From positions 1 through 8,956 of the forward strand of contig JAEMRP010000030.1 of NCBI GenBank assembly GCA_016463265.1: a stretch of DNA of 8,956 nt. The letters are read 5' to 3'. Origin of the DNA: Microbacteriaceae bacterium. GTDB taxonomy: Bacteria; Actinomycetota; Actinomycetes; Actinomycetales; Microbacteriaceae. A program made the translations under genes and the position numbers. Numbering within the stretch: position 1 is the stretch's first letter; every line of letters starts with the position of its first letter. Positions 1 to 6,791 of the stretch are shown here, one piece after another. The notes beneath the pieces were generated by a model. It did no database searches and was not told the origin of the DNA. It was given only the letters and a program-made list of their open reading frames with translations.

Positions 1-771
1 GAGTTCCTGAAGAACCAGTCGCACAACACCTACAAGGAACAGTCCTACGGTGTTCCCCACGGTTACGGCGCGAACCTCCTTCAGTACAACACCGAGGTTT
101 TCCCCGAGGCTCCGACCTCGTGGAGTGTCGTGTGGGATGCGAACAGCCCCCACGCAGGCAAGATCACGGCATACGACTCGCCCATTTACATCGCTGACGC
201 AGCGCTGTACTTGATGAAGACGCAGCCTGACCTCGGAATCACGAACCCCTACGCACTCGACGAGACGCAGTTCGCTGCGGCAATCGAACTGCTCAAGGTT
301 CAGCGTGGCGTTGTCGGCGAGTACTGGAGCGACTACCTCGCGCAGGCTCAGTCCTTCACGACCGGTGACACCGTCGTGGGAACCACGTGGCAGGTCATCA
401 CCAACGTCCTCCAGGGCGAGGGTGCACCGATCGCATCCGTTCTACCCGAAGAAGGATCGACCGGTTGGTCGGACACATGGATGATCTCGGCAGCGACCGA
501 GGCCCCCACGTGTGCCTACCTCTGGCTCGAGCACATGGCTGACCCGGAAACCAACGCGATGGCCACTGGCTATTTCGGTGAAGCTCCCTCGAGCGACGCC
601 GCGTGTGACTTCCGCACCGACTGCGAGGCGTTCCACGCTGGTGACCCCGCATACGCCGCGCAGCTCTGGTACTGGACGACCCCGGTCGCCGAGTGCCTTG
701 ACGGTCGTACCGACGTAATGTGCATGGACTACCCCGCCTGGACTCAGGCGTGGCAGGAAATCAAGGGCTAA
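1..771 (+). CDS. ABC transporter substrate-binding protein, polyamine (PotD-like) type, 5' partial
   Basis: This is the C-terminal 256 residues of a periplasmic-type (here presumably lipid-anchored) solute-binding protein; the start and any signal peptide lie before the window. Reading frame 1 is open from the first base. The segment GVPHGYGANLLQYNTEVF, followed by a PTSW motif, is typical of spermidine/putrescine-type binding proteins, where it forms part of the hinge and cleft. The tail (YWTTPVAECLDGRTD, then a WxxAWxEIKG end) matches the PotD-like family of Actinobacteria as I know it. Five cysteines lie in the last 85 or so residues, so disulfides are plausible in the exported protein. 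Two permease genes follow, the first after 19 bases, so the protein should deliver its ligand to that pair. Polyamine is the family default; the substrate cannot be proven, and another cationic or amino compound is possible. Confidence 0.88.
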   Translation, partial: EFLKNQSHNTYKEQSYGVPHGYGANLLQYNTEVFPEAPTSWSVVWDANSPHAGKITAYDSPIYIADAALYLMKTQPDLGITNPYALDETQFAAAIELLKVQRGVVGEYWSDYLAQAQSFTTGDTVVGTTWQVITNVLQGEGAPIASVLPEEGSTGWSDTWMISAATEAPTCAYLWLEHMADPETNAMATGYFGEAPSSDAACDFRTDCEAFHAGDPAYAAQLWYWTTPVAECLDGRTDVMCMDYPAWTQAWQEIKG

Positions 772-790
772 TTAGCCCAAGGAGTAAGAC

Positions 791-1714
791 ATGACCACTG
801 TGTCCTCGTCTGCACCCGACCGAGTCGGGGAGTCGCCAACGCGCGCCTCCCTGGCTCGGCGGGGCTCCGTCTTTCTTTATCGTCACGCAAAGGTTCGCCT
901 TGCGTTGCTCTTGTCCGCGCCGCTCTTCTGGCTCGGGCTCGTCTACATCGCGGCCCTCGTCGCCCTTCTCATCACCGCGTTCTGGACCGTCGATTCCTTC
1001 ACCGGCGAAATCATCGTCGACTGGAACATCACCAACATCACGAAGGTTCTCGGGGACGCGCTCTATCACGCCGTCACGCTGCGAACCGTCGGTGCAGCGG
1101 TACTCGTCACCCTCATCGACATCGCCATCGCGCTCCCGATCGCGTTTCTCATGGCAAAAGTCGCCAGCCCCGGTGTGCAGCGAGCTCTCGTCATCGCTAT
1201 CCTCATGCCCTTGTGGGCGTCCTACTTGGTCAAGGCGTATGCCTGGCGAAGCCTCCTCTCGCAGGATGGCGTCATCGACTGGATGCTCGGGCCCATCGGT
1301 GGTGAATCGCCCGGCTACGGGTTTGAAGGTTCCGTGCTCACGCTGGCCTATTTGTGGCTTCCGTTCGTCATCCTTCCGATTTTCACCGCGCTCGAGCGCG
1401 TGCCCGATTCCCTGTTGGACGCGTCGAGCGACCTCGGAGCGAAAACAGGACGCACCTTCCGTCACATCGTGTTCCCGCTCATTGTTCCCGGAATTATCGC
1501 GGGAAGTATTTTTAGTTTCTCGTTGACACTGGGCGACTACATCGCGGTGCGAATCGTCGGTGGCGCAACGCAAATGCTGGGAACACTGGTGTACGCGAAT
1601 GTGGGTGTGGCGAACAACCTCCCACTCGCGGCAGCGGTGTCCCTGATTCCGTTGGGCATCATTTTCATCTATCTCGGTGTCGTGCGTCGCACGGGCGCCC
1701 TCAACAACCTATGA
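791..1714 (+). CDS. ABC transporter permease, PotB-like (MetI family)
   Basis: This is an integral membrane permease of 307 residues, close to the usual PotB length. The first 35 or so residues are polar and cytosolic, followed by hydrophobic segments starting near residue 36 (LALLLSAPLFWLGLVYIAAL) and further helices to the C-terminus. The cytoplasmic EAA loop, which docks onto the ATPase, runs from about residue 210 (DASSDLGAKTGRTFRHIVFP), with the conserved Gly at 216. The start is well set: AAGGAG at 779-784 lies six bases before the ATG. It follows the binding protein by 19 bases and precedes the second permease by 7, so the three are one transcription unit. The ATP-binding subunit is absent from the window and is probably upstream. 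Substrate is inferred from the binding protein as polyamine-like. Confidence 0.9.
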   Translation: MTTVSSSAPDRVGESPTRASLARRGSVFLYRHAKVRLALLLSAPLFWLGLVYIAALVALLITAFWTVDSFTGEIIVDWNITNITKVLGDALYHAVTLRTVGAAVLVTLIDIAIALPIAFLMAKVASPGVQRALVIAILMPLWASYLVKAYAWRSLLSQDGVIDWMLGPIGGESPGYGFEGSVLTLAYLWLPFVILPIFTALERVPDSLLDASSDLGAKTGRTFRHIVFPLIVPGIIAGSIFSFSLTLGDYIAVRIVGGATQMLGTLVYANVGVANNLPLAAAVSLIPLGIIFIYLGVVRRTGALNNL

Positions 1715-1721
1715 GCCCCGC

Positions 1722-2516
1722 ATGAGACTTTCACTTCCATCCAAGTTCCTGTTGTGGGGTGCCACCGCGGTCACTCTCGCGTTCATCTACGTCCCGATTC
1801 TCGTGGTTGTTCTCAACTCGTTTTCGACCAGCAAGACGTTGTCCTGGCCACCCCCCGGGTTCACCACCGAGTGGTGGGGCAAAGCATTCACGAACGCTGG
1901 TGCTTTGTCCGCGATTTCGACCTCGCTCGTCGTCGCCGCCGTGTCGACAGTGATTGCACTGCTGCTTGGAACGGCGTTGTCATTCGCCCTTCACCGCTTT
2001 GACTTCTTCGGAAAGTCGACGGTCAATCTCCTCGTCGTTCTCCCCATCGCACTTCCTGGAATCGTCACGGGTATCGCTTTGAACAATGCTTTCCGCACCA
2101 TGTTGGACATCCAACTGGGGTGGTTCACGATCATCGTCGCCCACGCGACCTTCTGTGTTGTGACGGTGTTCAACAATGTGTTCGCTCGTCTGCGCCGAGT
2201 CGGAACCTCCCTGGAAGAAGCGTCAAGCGACCTTGGCGCAGGCATCTGGACAACATTCCGGCTCGTGACGTTTCCGCAGATTCGCTCGGCGCTATTCGCC
2301 GGCGGGCTGCTGTCGTTCGCGCTGTCGTTCGACGAAATCATTGTCACGACATTTACCGCCGGTAGTGGCGTTCAGACACTGCCGATTTTCATCCTCGACA
2401 ACATGTTCCGTCCGAACCAGGCGCCAATCGTCGCCGTAGTTGCCGTCGTCATGATTCTGATTGCGATTGTGCCGATTTACATCGCTCAGCGACTCACGAC
2501 AACCGACAATCGCTAG
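1722..2516 (+). CDS. ABC transporter permease, PotC-like (MetI family)
   Basis: This is the second permease of the importer, 264 residues, the typical PotC length. The first helix begins near residue 10 (LLWGATAVTLAFIYVPILVV), followed by the N-S-F-S motif that PotC-type permeases carry after helix 1. The EAA loop is at about residues 165-185 (EEASSDLGAGIWTTFRLVTF). I chose ATG 1722 over an in-frame GTG at 1677 because 1677 lies well inside the upstream gene and would add a polar stretch before helix 1. An ATG at 1711 overlapping the upstream stop is in another frame. No strong Shine-Dalgarno is visible, so coupling to the preceding gene is likely. Its TAG stop (2514-2516) shares the palindrome CTAG with the stop of the convergent minus-strand gene. 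PotB and PotC products would form a heterodimeric channel. Confidence 0.88.
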   Translation: MRLSLPSKFLLWGATAVTLAFIYVPILVVVLNSFSTSKTLSWPPPGFTTEWWGKAFTNAGALSAISTSLVVAAVSTVIALLLGTALSFALHRFDFFGKSTVNLLVVLPIALPGIVTGIALNNAFRTMLDIQLGWFTIIVAHATFCVVTVFNNVFARLRRVGTSLEEASSDLGAGIWTTFRLVTFPQIRSALFAGGLLSFALSFDEIIVTTFTAGSGVQTLPIFILDNMFRPNQAPIVAVVAVVMILIAIVPIYIAQRLTTTDNR

Positions 2517-2815
2517 CGGTCCGGTCCGGCGACGGCCGTTGCACTGACGCCATCAACTAACACTCGAACCGTCGCGACCCCATCCGTAACACCGCAGGAT
2601 TCCTCTGCTTGAATGGCGGGCTCGCACGGGGTCGTGTCCCCGGCGAGTGAGCGAGTTGCGACGGCGGAAGCGGCGAGTTCGGCGGTTCGAATTGCGTCGG
2701 TCACCCGCAGAATCACCGCAGCGCCTCCCAGCCCCCCTAAACCCAGCATCACCACGGCACCGAACAACACGAGTGACGTCAAGCTGCCCGAACCGCGATC
2801 TAGCGCGGTGCGCAC
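2513..2815 (-). CDS. Rv3654c/TadE-like pseudopilin-type protein
   Basis: This small protein of 100 residues is of the kind annotated as Rv3654c-family TadE-like or 'helicase/secretion neighborhood TadE-like'. A short basic N-terminus (RTALDRGSGS) precedes one hydrophobic helix, about residues 12-37, then a small soluble domain with two cysteines and a valine-rich C-terminal strand region. The Gly-Ser stretch before the helix resembles a prepilin processing site, but the Glu at +5 seen in true pilins is missing (Ser/Thr there). The start is GTG at 2815, with GGTGA four bases upstream, and overlaps the TadE gene by 16 bases, suggesting coupled translation. It is the last gene of the cluster and ends in the CTAG shared with the convergent permease. 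Its molecular role is unknown; a minor pilus component is the usual inference. Confidence 0.72.
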   Translation of the reverse strand: MRTALDRGSGSLTSLVLFGAVVMLGLGGLGGAAVILRVTDAIRTAELAASAVATRSLAGDTTPCEPAIQAEESCGVTDGVATVRVLVDGVSATAVAGPDR

Positions 2816-3132
2816 TGCGTCACCGTGACGTGTTCCATGAGTGGCAGTGGCGGCGGAAACCGGGCGTGAACACAGACCTCGAGAGATTCGCGGCGAGCCG
2901 ACCAGTCTGCTGACGGCACGCTGTTTTCCGATGCGGCAAGGCTCAATTCCTCCGGTTCGCCCCGAACGATGGCTCTAGCCGTCTCGGCTGCCACGGATGT
3001 CGCCGAGATGGCGTCCATTGACCACCGAATTGCGCCGATGACAAGCCCGACAACGAGGAGCAGAGCCGGGATTGCGATGGCGATTTCTGTCGTAACGAGC
3101 CCACGCTCGTCACGTGACGATCGACAGAGCAC
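2800..3132 (-). CDS. TadE-like minor pilin
   Basis: The product has 110 residues. The N-terminal ERGLVTTEIAIAIPALLLVV is a TadE signature: Gly11 at the expected prepilin peptidase cleavage position and Glu16 at +5 of the mature chain, then a single helix to about residue 35. The remainder is a short soluble domain with two cysteines (around VCVHA and TQC). TadE-family proteins are minor pseudopilins of tight-adherence (Flp) pili. The start is GTG at 3132, with no good ribosome site, but the gene overlaps the upstream pilin by 23 bases, so translational coupling is likely. The last codons overlap the next gene by 16 bases. The order pilin, TadE, Rv3654c-like is the same as in mycobacteria (Rv3656c to Rv3654c). 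Confidence 0.82.
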   Translation of the reverse strand: MLCRSSRDERGLVTTEIAIAIPALLLVVGLVIGAIRWSMDAISATSVAAETARAIVRGEPEELSLAASENSVPSADWSARRESLEVCVHARFPPPLPLMEHVTVTQCAPR

Positions 3133-3295
3133 CGCTGATGACGTCGGTCAAAAGGTTCTGCACGGGATTGCTCTTGAGGACGACGGCGAGCAACCCAGCA
3201 AAGCCAGCCGCGGCGACCGTCGCGATGGCATATTCGGCGGTGGCGGCACCGCGTTCAGAGATATCTGTTTCGAGTGGAGTAAATGTAGTGTTCAT
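3110..3295 (-). CDS. Flp-like pilin, DUF4244 family
   Basis: This is a 61-residue pilin-like protein. A polar leader of 16 residues ends in ERG, followed by AATAEYAIATVAAAGFAGLL. This fits the Flp rule G-xxxxEY, with cleavage after Gly16 and Glu21-Tyr22 at +5/+6. One hydrophobic helix follows, then a short amphipathic tail (LLTDVISGALSI). Length and pattern match the DUF4244 family, the presumed major subunit in actinobacterial tad-like loci. It is the first gene of the minus-strand cluster. Unusually, no TadA/TadB/TadC or CpaE-like gene lies upstream; the next minus-strand sequence is a broken VOC gene. No Shine-Dalgarno is evident before the ATG. Assembly would need motor and platform genes from elsewhere in the genome. 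Confidence 0.82.
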   Translation of the reverse strand: MNTTFTPLETDISERGAATAEYAIATVAAAGFAGLLAVVLKSNPVQNLLTDVISGALSIVT

Positions 3296-3342
3296 ACACT
3301 CAGGATGCCGACATCCAGAAATCCCCGACGACTAATTCATCA

Positions 3343-3356
3343 ACCTGTTGACAGGT
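3343..3356. promoter_or_regulatory. 14-bp inverted repeat upstream of the pilin cluster (candidate operator)
   Basis: ACCTGT-TG-ACAGGT is an inverted repeat with six-base arms and a two-base centre. It lies 48 bases upstream of the DUF4244 ATG, in the spacer between the VOC remnant and the pilin. Its symmetry and position suit a dimeric repressor site, but I recognise no specific regulator, and a single short palindrome can arise by chance. Confidence 0.3.
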
Positions 3357-3394
3357 GGTGGCTAAGAGCCGCTGTGAGTGATGATTACCCCCGG

Positions 3395-3600
3395 TTATGC
3401 AGGGCTTGCCCAAATCTCGAGTTGAATTCCGTCGGGGTCACGCAAGTAAGCCCATCGTGAACCAGCAAGATCCCCATCGGTGAGCGTTACGGGTGGAGCG
3501 TTGAAAACCGCACCGCGCTCGAGAAGTGTGTCGAATGCAGAGATTACATGCGTCAGTTTAACGTCAAGCATGAGCAGCGCCCTGAGTTGATGGGCGGGAA
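3395..3600 (-). pseudogene. VOC (glyoxalase-fold) protein, C-terminal remnant
   Basis: The minus-strand frame ending at TAA 3395-3397 encodes about the C-terminal half of a vicinal-oxygen-chelate protein. Recognisable parts are FDTLLERGAVFNAPPV (helix and turn before the last strands) and the signature YLRDPDGIQLEIW, whose final Glu is a metal ligand in this fold. A whole VOC protein is usually about 120-130 residues; the recognisable part here is only about 60-65. The in-frame extension towards 3700 is unlike a VOC N-terminus and is antisense to the acyltransferase start, so the first half is missing. An internal ATG at 3571 could still give a 58-residue peptide. The left boundary of homology, about 3590-3600, is my estimate. 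It is most likely a relic of a truncation or insertion event. Confidence 0.62.
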
Positions 3601-3604
3601 TTGC

Positions 3605-3610
3605 TAGGCT
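3605..3610 (+). promoter_or_regulatory. Leaderless-type -10 box for the acyltransferase
   Basis: TAGGCT fits the actinobacterial TAnnnT -10 pattern and ends six bases before the ATG at 3617. That spacing places the transcription start at or next to the A of the start codon. No Shine-Dalgarno sequence is present upstream, as expected for a leaderless mRNA. A -35 element is not convincing. The box lies at the edge of the VOC remnant. Confidence 0.45.
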
Positions 3611-3616
3611 TGGGTA

Positions 3617-5758
3617 ATGGAAAAAAGCGTTGCTGTTCACAATCGTCTTGATGTTCAGTACCTCCGCGCGCTCGCCGTCGTGTCCGTTGTGGCTTACCAC
3701 TTTTGGCCAAACCGATTGGTCAGCGGTTTTCTCGGAGTCGATGTGTTTTTCGTGATTTCTGGCTTTCTCATCACTTCCCTCATCCTTAGGGAAGTGAGCG
3801 CCACGGGAACCCTTCGCCTTTCGGCATTCTGGGTGCGCCGAATTCGACGAATATTTCCCGCGGCGATCACCGTCATAATCGCAACCGCGATTGCGACAAA
3901 CCTGTCAGGGTTGACCGCTCAGATTCTCGCGAGCGGCCGTCACGTCTTCGCGTCGGCGTTCAGCTTCGAAAATATACTCCTCGGTCTTGACGCAACCGAC
4001 TACGACCGTCGCGGCGACATGACATCACCGCTTCAACACTATTGGTCACTTTCGGTCGAAGAGCAGTTCTATCTTGTGTGGCCGATTCTCGTAATCGGCG
4101 CCATCGGGCTCGCCAAAATATCGCGGGTGTCTTCGGTCCGACTGCTCGGAATCGCAATCGTCGGGATTGCCGCCGGATCACTCATTTACGCTATCGTCGT
4201 CACACAGGGTGTCGCTGCGTCCTATTTCGACACCCTCGCACGGGCGTGGGAACTCGCTCTTGGTGCAGGCGTTGCGCTGTTGGCTCAACGTGATACCAAG
4301 CCGTGGCGCGGTCAACTAATCACCAATAGATTGGCCTGGCTAGCATTGGCGACAACATTCGCGATTCCAGGCCTCAACGATTTTACTCCAGGAATCGGCG
4401 TTCTACCGGCCGTGCTTGCCACTGCAATCATCCTCGCGACCGGAAACGTGTCGACGCCAAAAACGAGCGGCCGTCGCGTCGTCGTGTCGGAGTTCAGTTT
4501 CGAAAATGTAATCCTCGGTCTTGACGCAACCGACTACGACCGTCGCGGCGACATGACGTTGCGTCGCTTCGCTCAGCCGGTTCTTTTTGTTGCGAAATGG
4601 GTCGGTGATCGTTCGTATTCGATCTACCTTTGGCACTGGCCGATCGTGATCCTGTCTCCAGTTTTCCTCGGGTTCGCACTAGCCGGCGCATCAAAAATTG
4701 GTGCGCTGGTGCTCGTCCTCATACTGGCCGAACTCACTTACCGTTTTGTCGAAAACCCGGTGCGACACGCACGAGCACCCTGGACGTTCAAACCTCTGTT
4801 CGCTGGTTCCATTGCACTGGTGACTTCGGCGGCGGTTGTCGCGGTGACCGTCCTATATCCACACGATCTGGGCGAAAAAGAACCTCCCGATCCACTCTTG
4901 GCAAGCATGCTTTCTGAGCCGCTGGAGGTGGACACCCCGGGATTGGTTGAAGAGTTCCAATACACGCTCCCATACTGCGTCGGCGCCGGGGCGGCCGTAT
5001 TCGTCTGCCCGAATAGCAATTTGGTGGAATTTGACGCGTCCTCTTATCGCCCGGTACCACCCCCGTCGGCTACTTGCCCATATGAGGTGGCAAATTCAAT
5101 CAACGATTGCGTTATTGGTGACACTGCGGCGACCCGGAGCATCGCTCTCGTTGGCGATTCGCACGCGCAGGCTATGTGGGCGAGCATAGACCTGATCGGT
5201 AAACGCGCCAATTACGCCGTTCACTTATTCATCGCCTCTCGATGTTCGTATCGCCTTGACCACTTCCGCTGGTGCACGCGACGCAATCTCGAGATTCAAC
5301 CGAGGCTGAACTCCGGAGAATTCGATCTTGTAATCCTCGCGCAGTCAGCAGAGGTTATCGAGGCCAGCGTCGAAAATCCGGCGATTCCAGCCAACCCTTT
5401 CGTTGAATTGTTTGGTGAACTTAATGCCAATGGAATAAATGTTGCAGTCGTGAAAGACAATCCAAAACGTGGGCCGGAATTGTATTCGTGTTTGCTTTAC
5501 AACCGAAACGAGCCCGGTTCGTGCACGGTGCCGTTCCAGCCCCAAATGGATTTGGCAACTCAGACCGCACTCGATCTGGAATTGCCCATCATCAATCTTG
5601 ACACTGTTTATTGCCCGGGCAATCGTTGCGGTGCCGTTCGAGGTGGAATGTTCGTTTGGAGGGATGACGGACACATTTGGCCGTTCTTTCACCTCACCGC
5701 GGCGCCTTTGGTGTGGAGCCAATTGATGGAGAACGATCTGATTTACCCACAACGGTGA
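3617..5758 (+). CDS. OafA-type membrane O-acyltransferase with C-terminal SGNH domain and an internal duplication
   Basis: This 713-residue protein is an acyltransferase-3 family enzyme that O-acylates surface or extracellular glycans. The membrane domain (about 1-390) shows RLDVQYLRALAV with His28, GVDVFFVISGFLI (40-52), FWVRRIRRIFPA, the QHYWSLSVEEQFYLVWP block (from 140) and YSIYLWHWP (334-342). A linker helix follows at about 396-414. The external SGNH domain has ALVGDSHAQ, with nucleophile candidate Ser515, and a C-terminal DDGH (683-686) then HLT (692-694) for the Asp/His pair; the canonical DxxHLT is spread out. Residues 284-314 are a near copy of 106-136, inserted before the WVGDRSYSIYLWHWP segment. 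Parts of the second half are AT-richer than neighbouring genes (5401-5460 is 37% GC), suggesting transfer. ATG 3617 is preceded by a leaderless-type promoter. The GNAT gene follows after 26 bases. The acceptor glycan is unknown. Confidence 0.9.
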   Translation: MEKSVAVHNRLDVQYLRALAVVSVVAYHFWPNRLVSGFLGVDVFFVISGFLITSLILREVSATGTLRLSAFWVRRIRRIFPAAITVIIATAIATNLSGLTAQILASGRHVFASAFSFENILLGLDATDYDRRGDMTSPLQHYWSLSVEEQFYLVWPILVIGAIGLAKISRVSSVRLLGIAIVGIAAGSLIYAIVVTQGVAASYFDTLARAWELALGAGVALLAQRDTKPWRGQLITNRLAWLALATTFAIPGLNDFTPGIGVLPAVLATAIILATGNVSTPKTSGRRVVVSEFSFENVILGLDATDYDRRGDMTLRRFAQPVLFVAKWVGDRSYSIYLWHWPIVILSPVFLGFALAGASKIGALVLVLILAELTYRFVENPVRHARAPWTFKPLFAGSIALVTSAAVVAVTVLYPHDLGEKEPPDPLLASMLSEPLEVDTPGLVEEFQYTLPYCVGAGAAVFVCPNSNLVEFDASSYRPVPPPSATCPYEVANSINDCVIGDTAATRSIALVGDSHAQAMWASIDLIGKRANYAVHLFIASRCSYRLDHFRWCTRRNLEIQPRLNSGEFDLVILAQSAEVIEASVENPAIPANPFVELFGELNANGINVAVVKDNPKRGPELYSCLLYNRNEPGSCTVPFQPQMDLATQTALDLELPIINLDTVYCPGNRCGAVRGGMFVWRDDGHIWPFFHLTAAPLVWSQLMENDLIYPQR
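3930..4023 (+). repeat. Internal direct repeat, copy 1 (native position)
   Basis: This copy encodes residues 106-136 of the acyltransferase, directly before the conserved SPLQHYWSLSVEEQFY block, which is where homologues carry a similar stretch (a DY-containing loop). It matches 4464-4557 at 87 of 94 positions, including an unbroken identity of 46 bases at 3978-4023. Confidence 0.93.
4464..4557 (+). repeat. Internal direct repeat, copy 2 (inserted position)
   Basis: This is a second copy of 3930-4023, offset by exactly 534 bases, so it stays in frame and encodes residues 284-314. All seven mismatches fall in the first half of the repeat and six change the amino acid (H/R, F/V, A/V, A/E, I/V, L/I). 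Homologues normally run straight from the variable loop into the LxWVGDxSYSIYLWHWP segment, so I read this as added sequence. Confidence 0.9.
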
Positions 5759-5784
5759 ACGAATCAGCCAAGGGAAGAGGCATC

Positions 5785-6684
5785 ATGGAAACTCGCGAAC
5801 CAACGCTCGACGACATCGACGAACTGCGTCAACTGATCGATTCGCAAGAGAGTGCGCTCGACTCGAAACACAAGCCAGCATCTGCCTCGTGGCCCATTGA
5901 ACTCATCCGTGGGCACAACGATGCCCCGCGAAATCGCGTCTGGATTGAGGGCGGCAGAATCGTCGCGTGGGCGAGTGTTCAACCCGACGAGCACCGTCAT
6001 CGTGTCGAGATCGAGCTCTTTCGCGTACCCGGGTTTTCCGCCTTTGCCGATGTGTGGGAGTGGTGCCGGGTTCTTGGTGACGAGGAATTCCACGACTGGA
6101 CGCTGTGGCCGACCGCGAACTACCGCGACGAGGAAATGGCCGACCTGTTCACGTCGACGGGATTCGAGTTACTGCGCCGCTACCACCTGCTCACACGACC
6201 TCTGAGCGGCGAGGACTACCCGGTTCTCCCCGCGAGCACGTCGATTGACCTCATCACCACCGATGAGGATTTCGCCGACTGGCACCGCGCCCACCAAGAC
6301 GCATTCTCTCAACACTTTGGCTTTACGCCGCGACCTGCGGAAACCTGGATCCCGCATTTCCGCGATTACGACGGTGTCGACCCCGATGGGCGGTTCCTAC
6401 TTCGTGTCGACGGCCAAGTCGCCGGGTTCGTCAGTTGCACCAACGACAACGCTCACGAAAACGGCGGGTTCGTCGACGTGCTGGGCGTTTGTCACGACTT
6501 CCAGGGTCGCGGTTTAGGCGAATTGTTGTTGCGCTGGGCCTTCGCGTATTGCGCGAGCCGCTCATTCAGTGACGTCGACCTCGCGGTGGACACGGGAAAC
6601 TCGTCAGGAGCGTTAGGACTGTATTCGAAGGTTGGATTCACCACGCTGTCCGAGTACCACCTCTACGCGAGGCCGACCGACTAG
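5785..6684 (+). CDS. Tandem-GNAT N-acetyltransferase
   Basis: The 299-residue product has two GNAT folds. The N-terminal half (about 1-140) looks degenerate, with no clear acetyl-CoA P-loop. The C-terminal half (about 155-299) holds the motif-A strand and loop (GFVDVLGVCHDFQGRGLGEL, with QGRGLG at 240-245 binding the acetyl-CoA pyrophosphate). Motif B follows (NSSGALGLYSKVGF, 272-285). This layout resembles mycothiol synthase (MshD) and other actinobacterial tandem GNATs, but I see nothing that fixes the substrate. I chose ATG 5785 because GGAAGAGG (5773-5780) lies just upstream. The longer in-frame extension to 5677 would overlap the acyltransferase and has no GNAT character. The 26-base gap suggests cotranscription with the acyltransferase. 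It is convergent with acdS. Confidence 0.82.
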   Translation: METREPTLDDIDELRQLIDSQESALDSKHKPASASWPIELIRGHNDAPRNRVWIEGGRIVAWASVQPDEHRHRVEIELFRVPGFSAFADVWEWCRVLGDEEFHDWTLWPTANYRDEEMADLFTSTGFELLRRYHLLTRPLSGEDYPVLPASTSIDLITTDEDFADWHRAHQDAFSQHFGFTPRPAETWIPHFRDYDGVDPDGRFLLRVDGQVAGFVSCTNDNAHENGGFVDVLGVCHDFQGRGLGELLLRWAFAYCASRSFSDVDLAVDTGNSSGALGLYSKVGFTTLSEYHLYARPTD

Positions 6685-6791
6685 GTGAACTACCGTCTAG
6701 CGAACGACGCGGTCAACCGCGATCAACAACACGGCGGTCCGGAAGGGCTGCGAGGTGAGACCAGCCTCGGAGTAGCGGTTTTGCGGTGTCA

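Noticed and set aside
900..1526. Plus-strand open frame of 208 codons in another frame of the PotB-like gene
   Set aside because: Its composition is dominated by Ser, Arg and Pro, as expected of a frame-shifted high-GC gene, and the overlapping permease is unambiguous.
761..1573. Long minus-strand open frame of 270 codons opposite the PotB-like permease
   Set aside because: It is highly charged, low in complexity (runs of D, E, R, G), has no recognisable domain and lies wholly antisense to a clear permease gene. It is a codon-bias shadow.
1677..1721. Upstream GTG start for the PotC-like permease
   Set aside because: It would overlap the preceding gene by 38 bases and add a non-membrane stretch not typical of the family; ATG 1722 gives the normal length.
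3930..4557. The repeat pair as a diversity-generating retroelement template and variable region
   Set aside because: The mismatches are not adenine-specific (A/G, T/G, C/T, C/A, C/T, A/G, C/A), and no reverse transcriptase or accessory gene is present.
4403..4636. Minus-strand open frames over both repeat copies (also 3960-4181) that share a similar peptide
   Set aside because: Their similarity is just the antisense reading of the acyltransferase repeat; neither has a ribosome site or domain.
6685..6791. Possible terminators between the convergent GNAT and acdS genes (CGCGG-TCAA-CCGCG at 6708-6721; bulged stem at 6746-6766)
   Set aside because: The stems are short or bulged and no U-run follows directly on either strand, so I would not call a terminator. 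Nothing else is visible in this gap.
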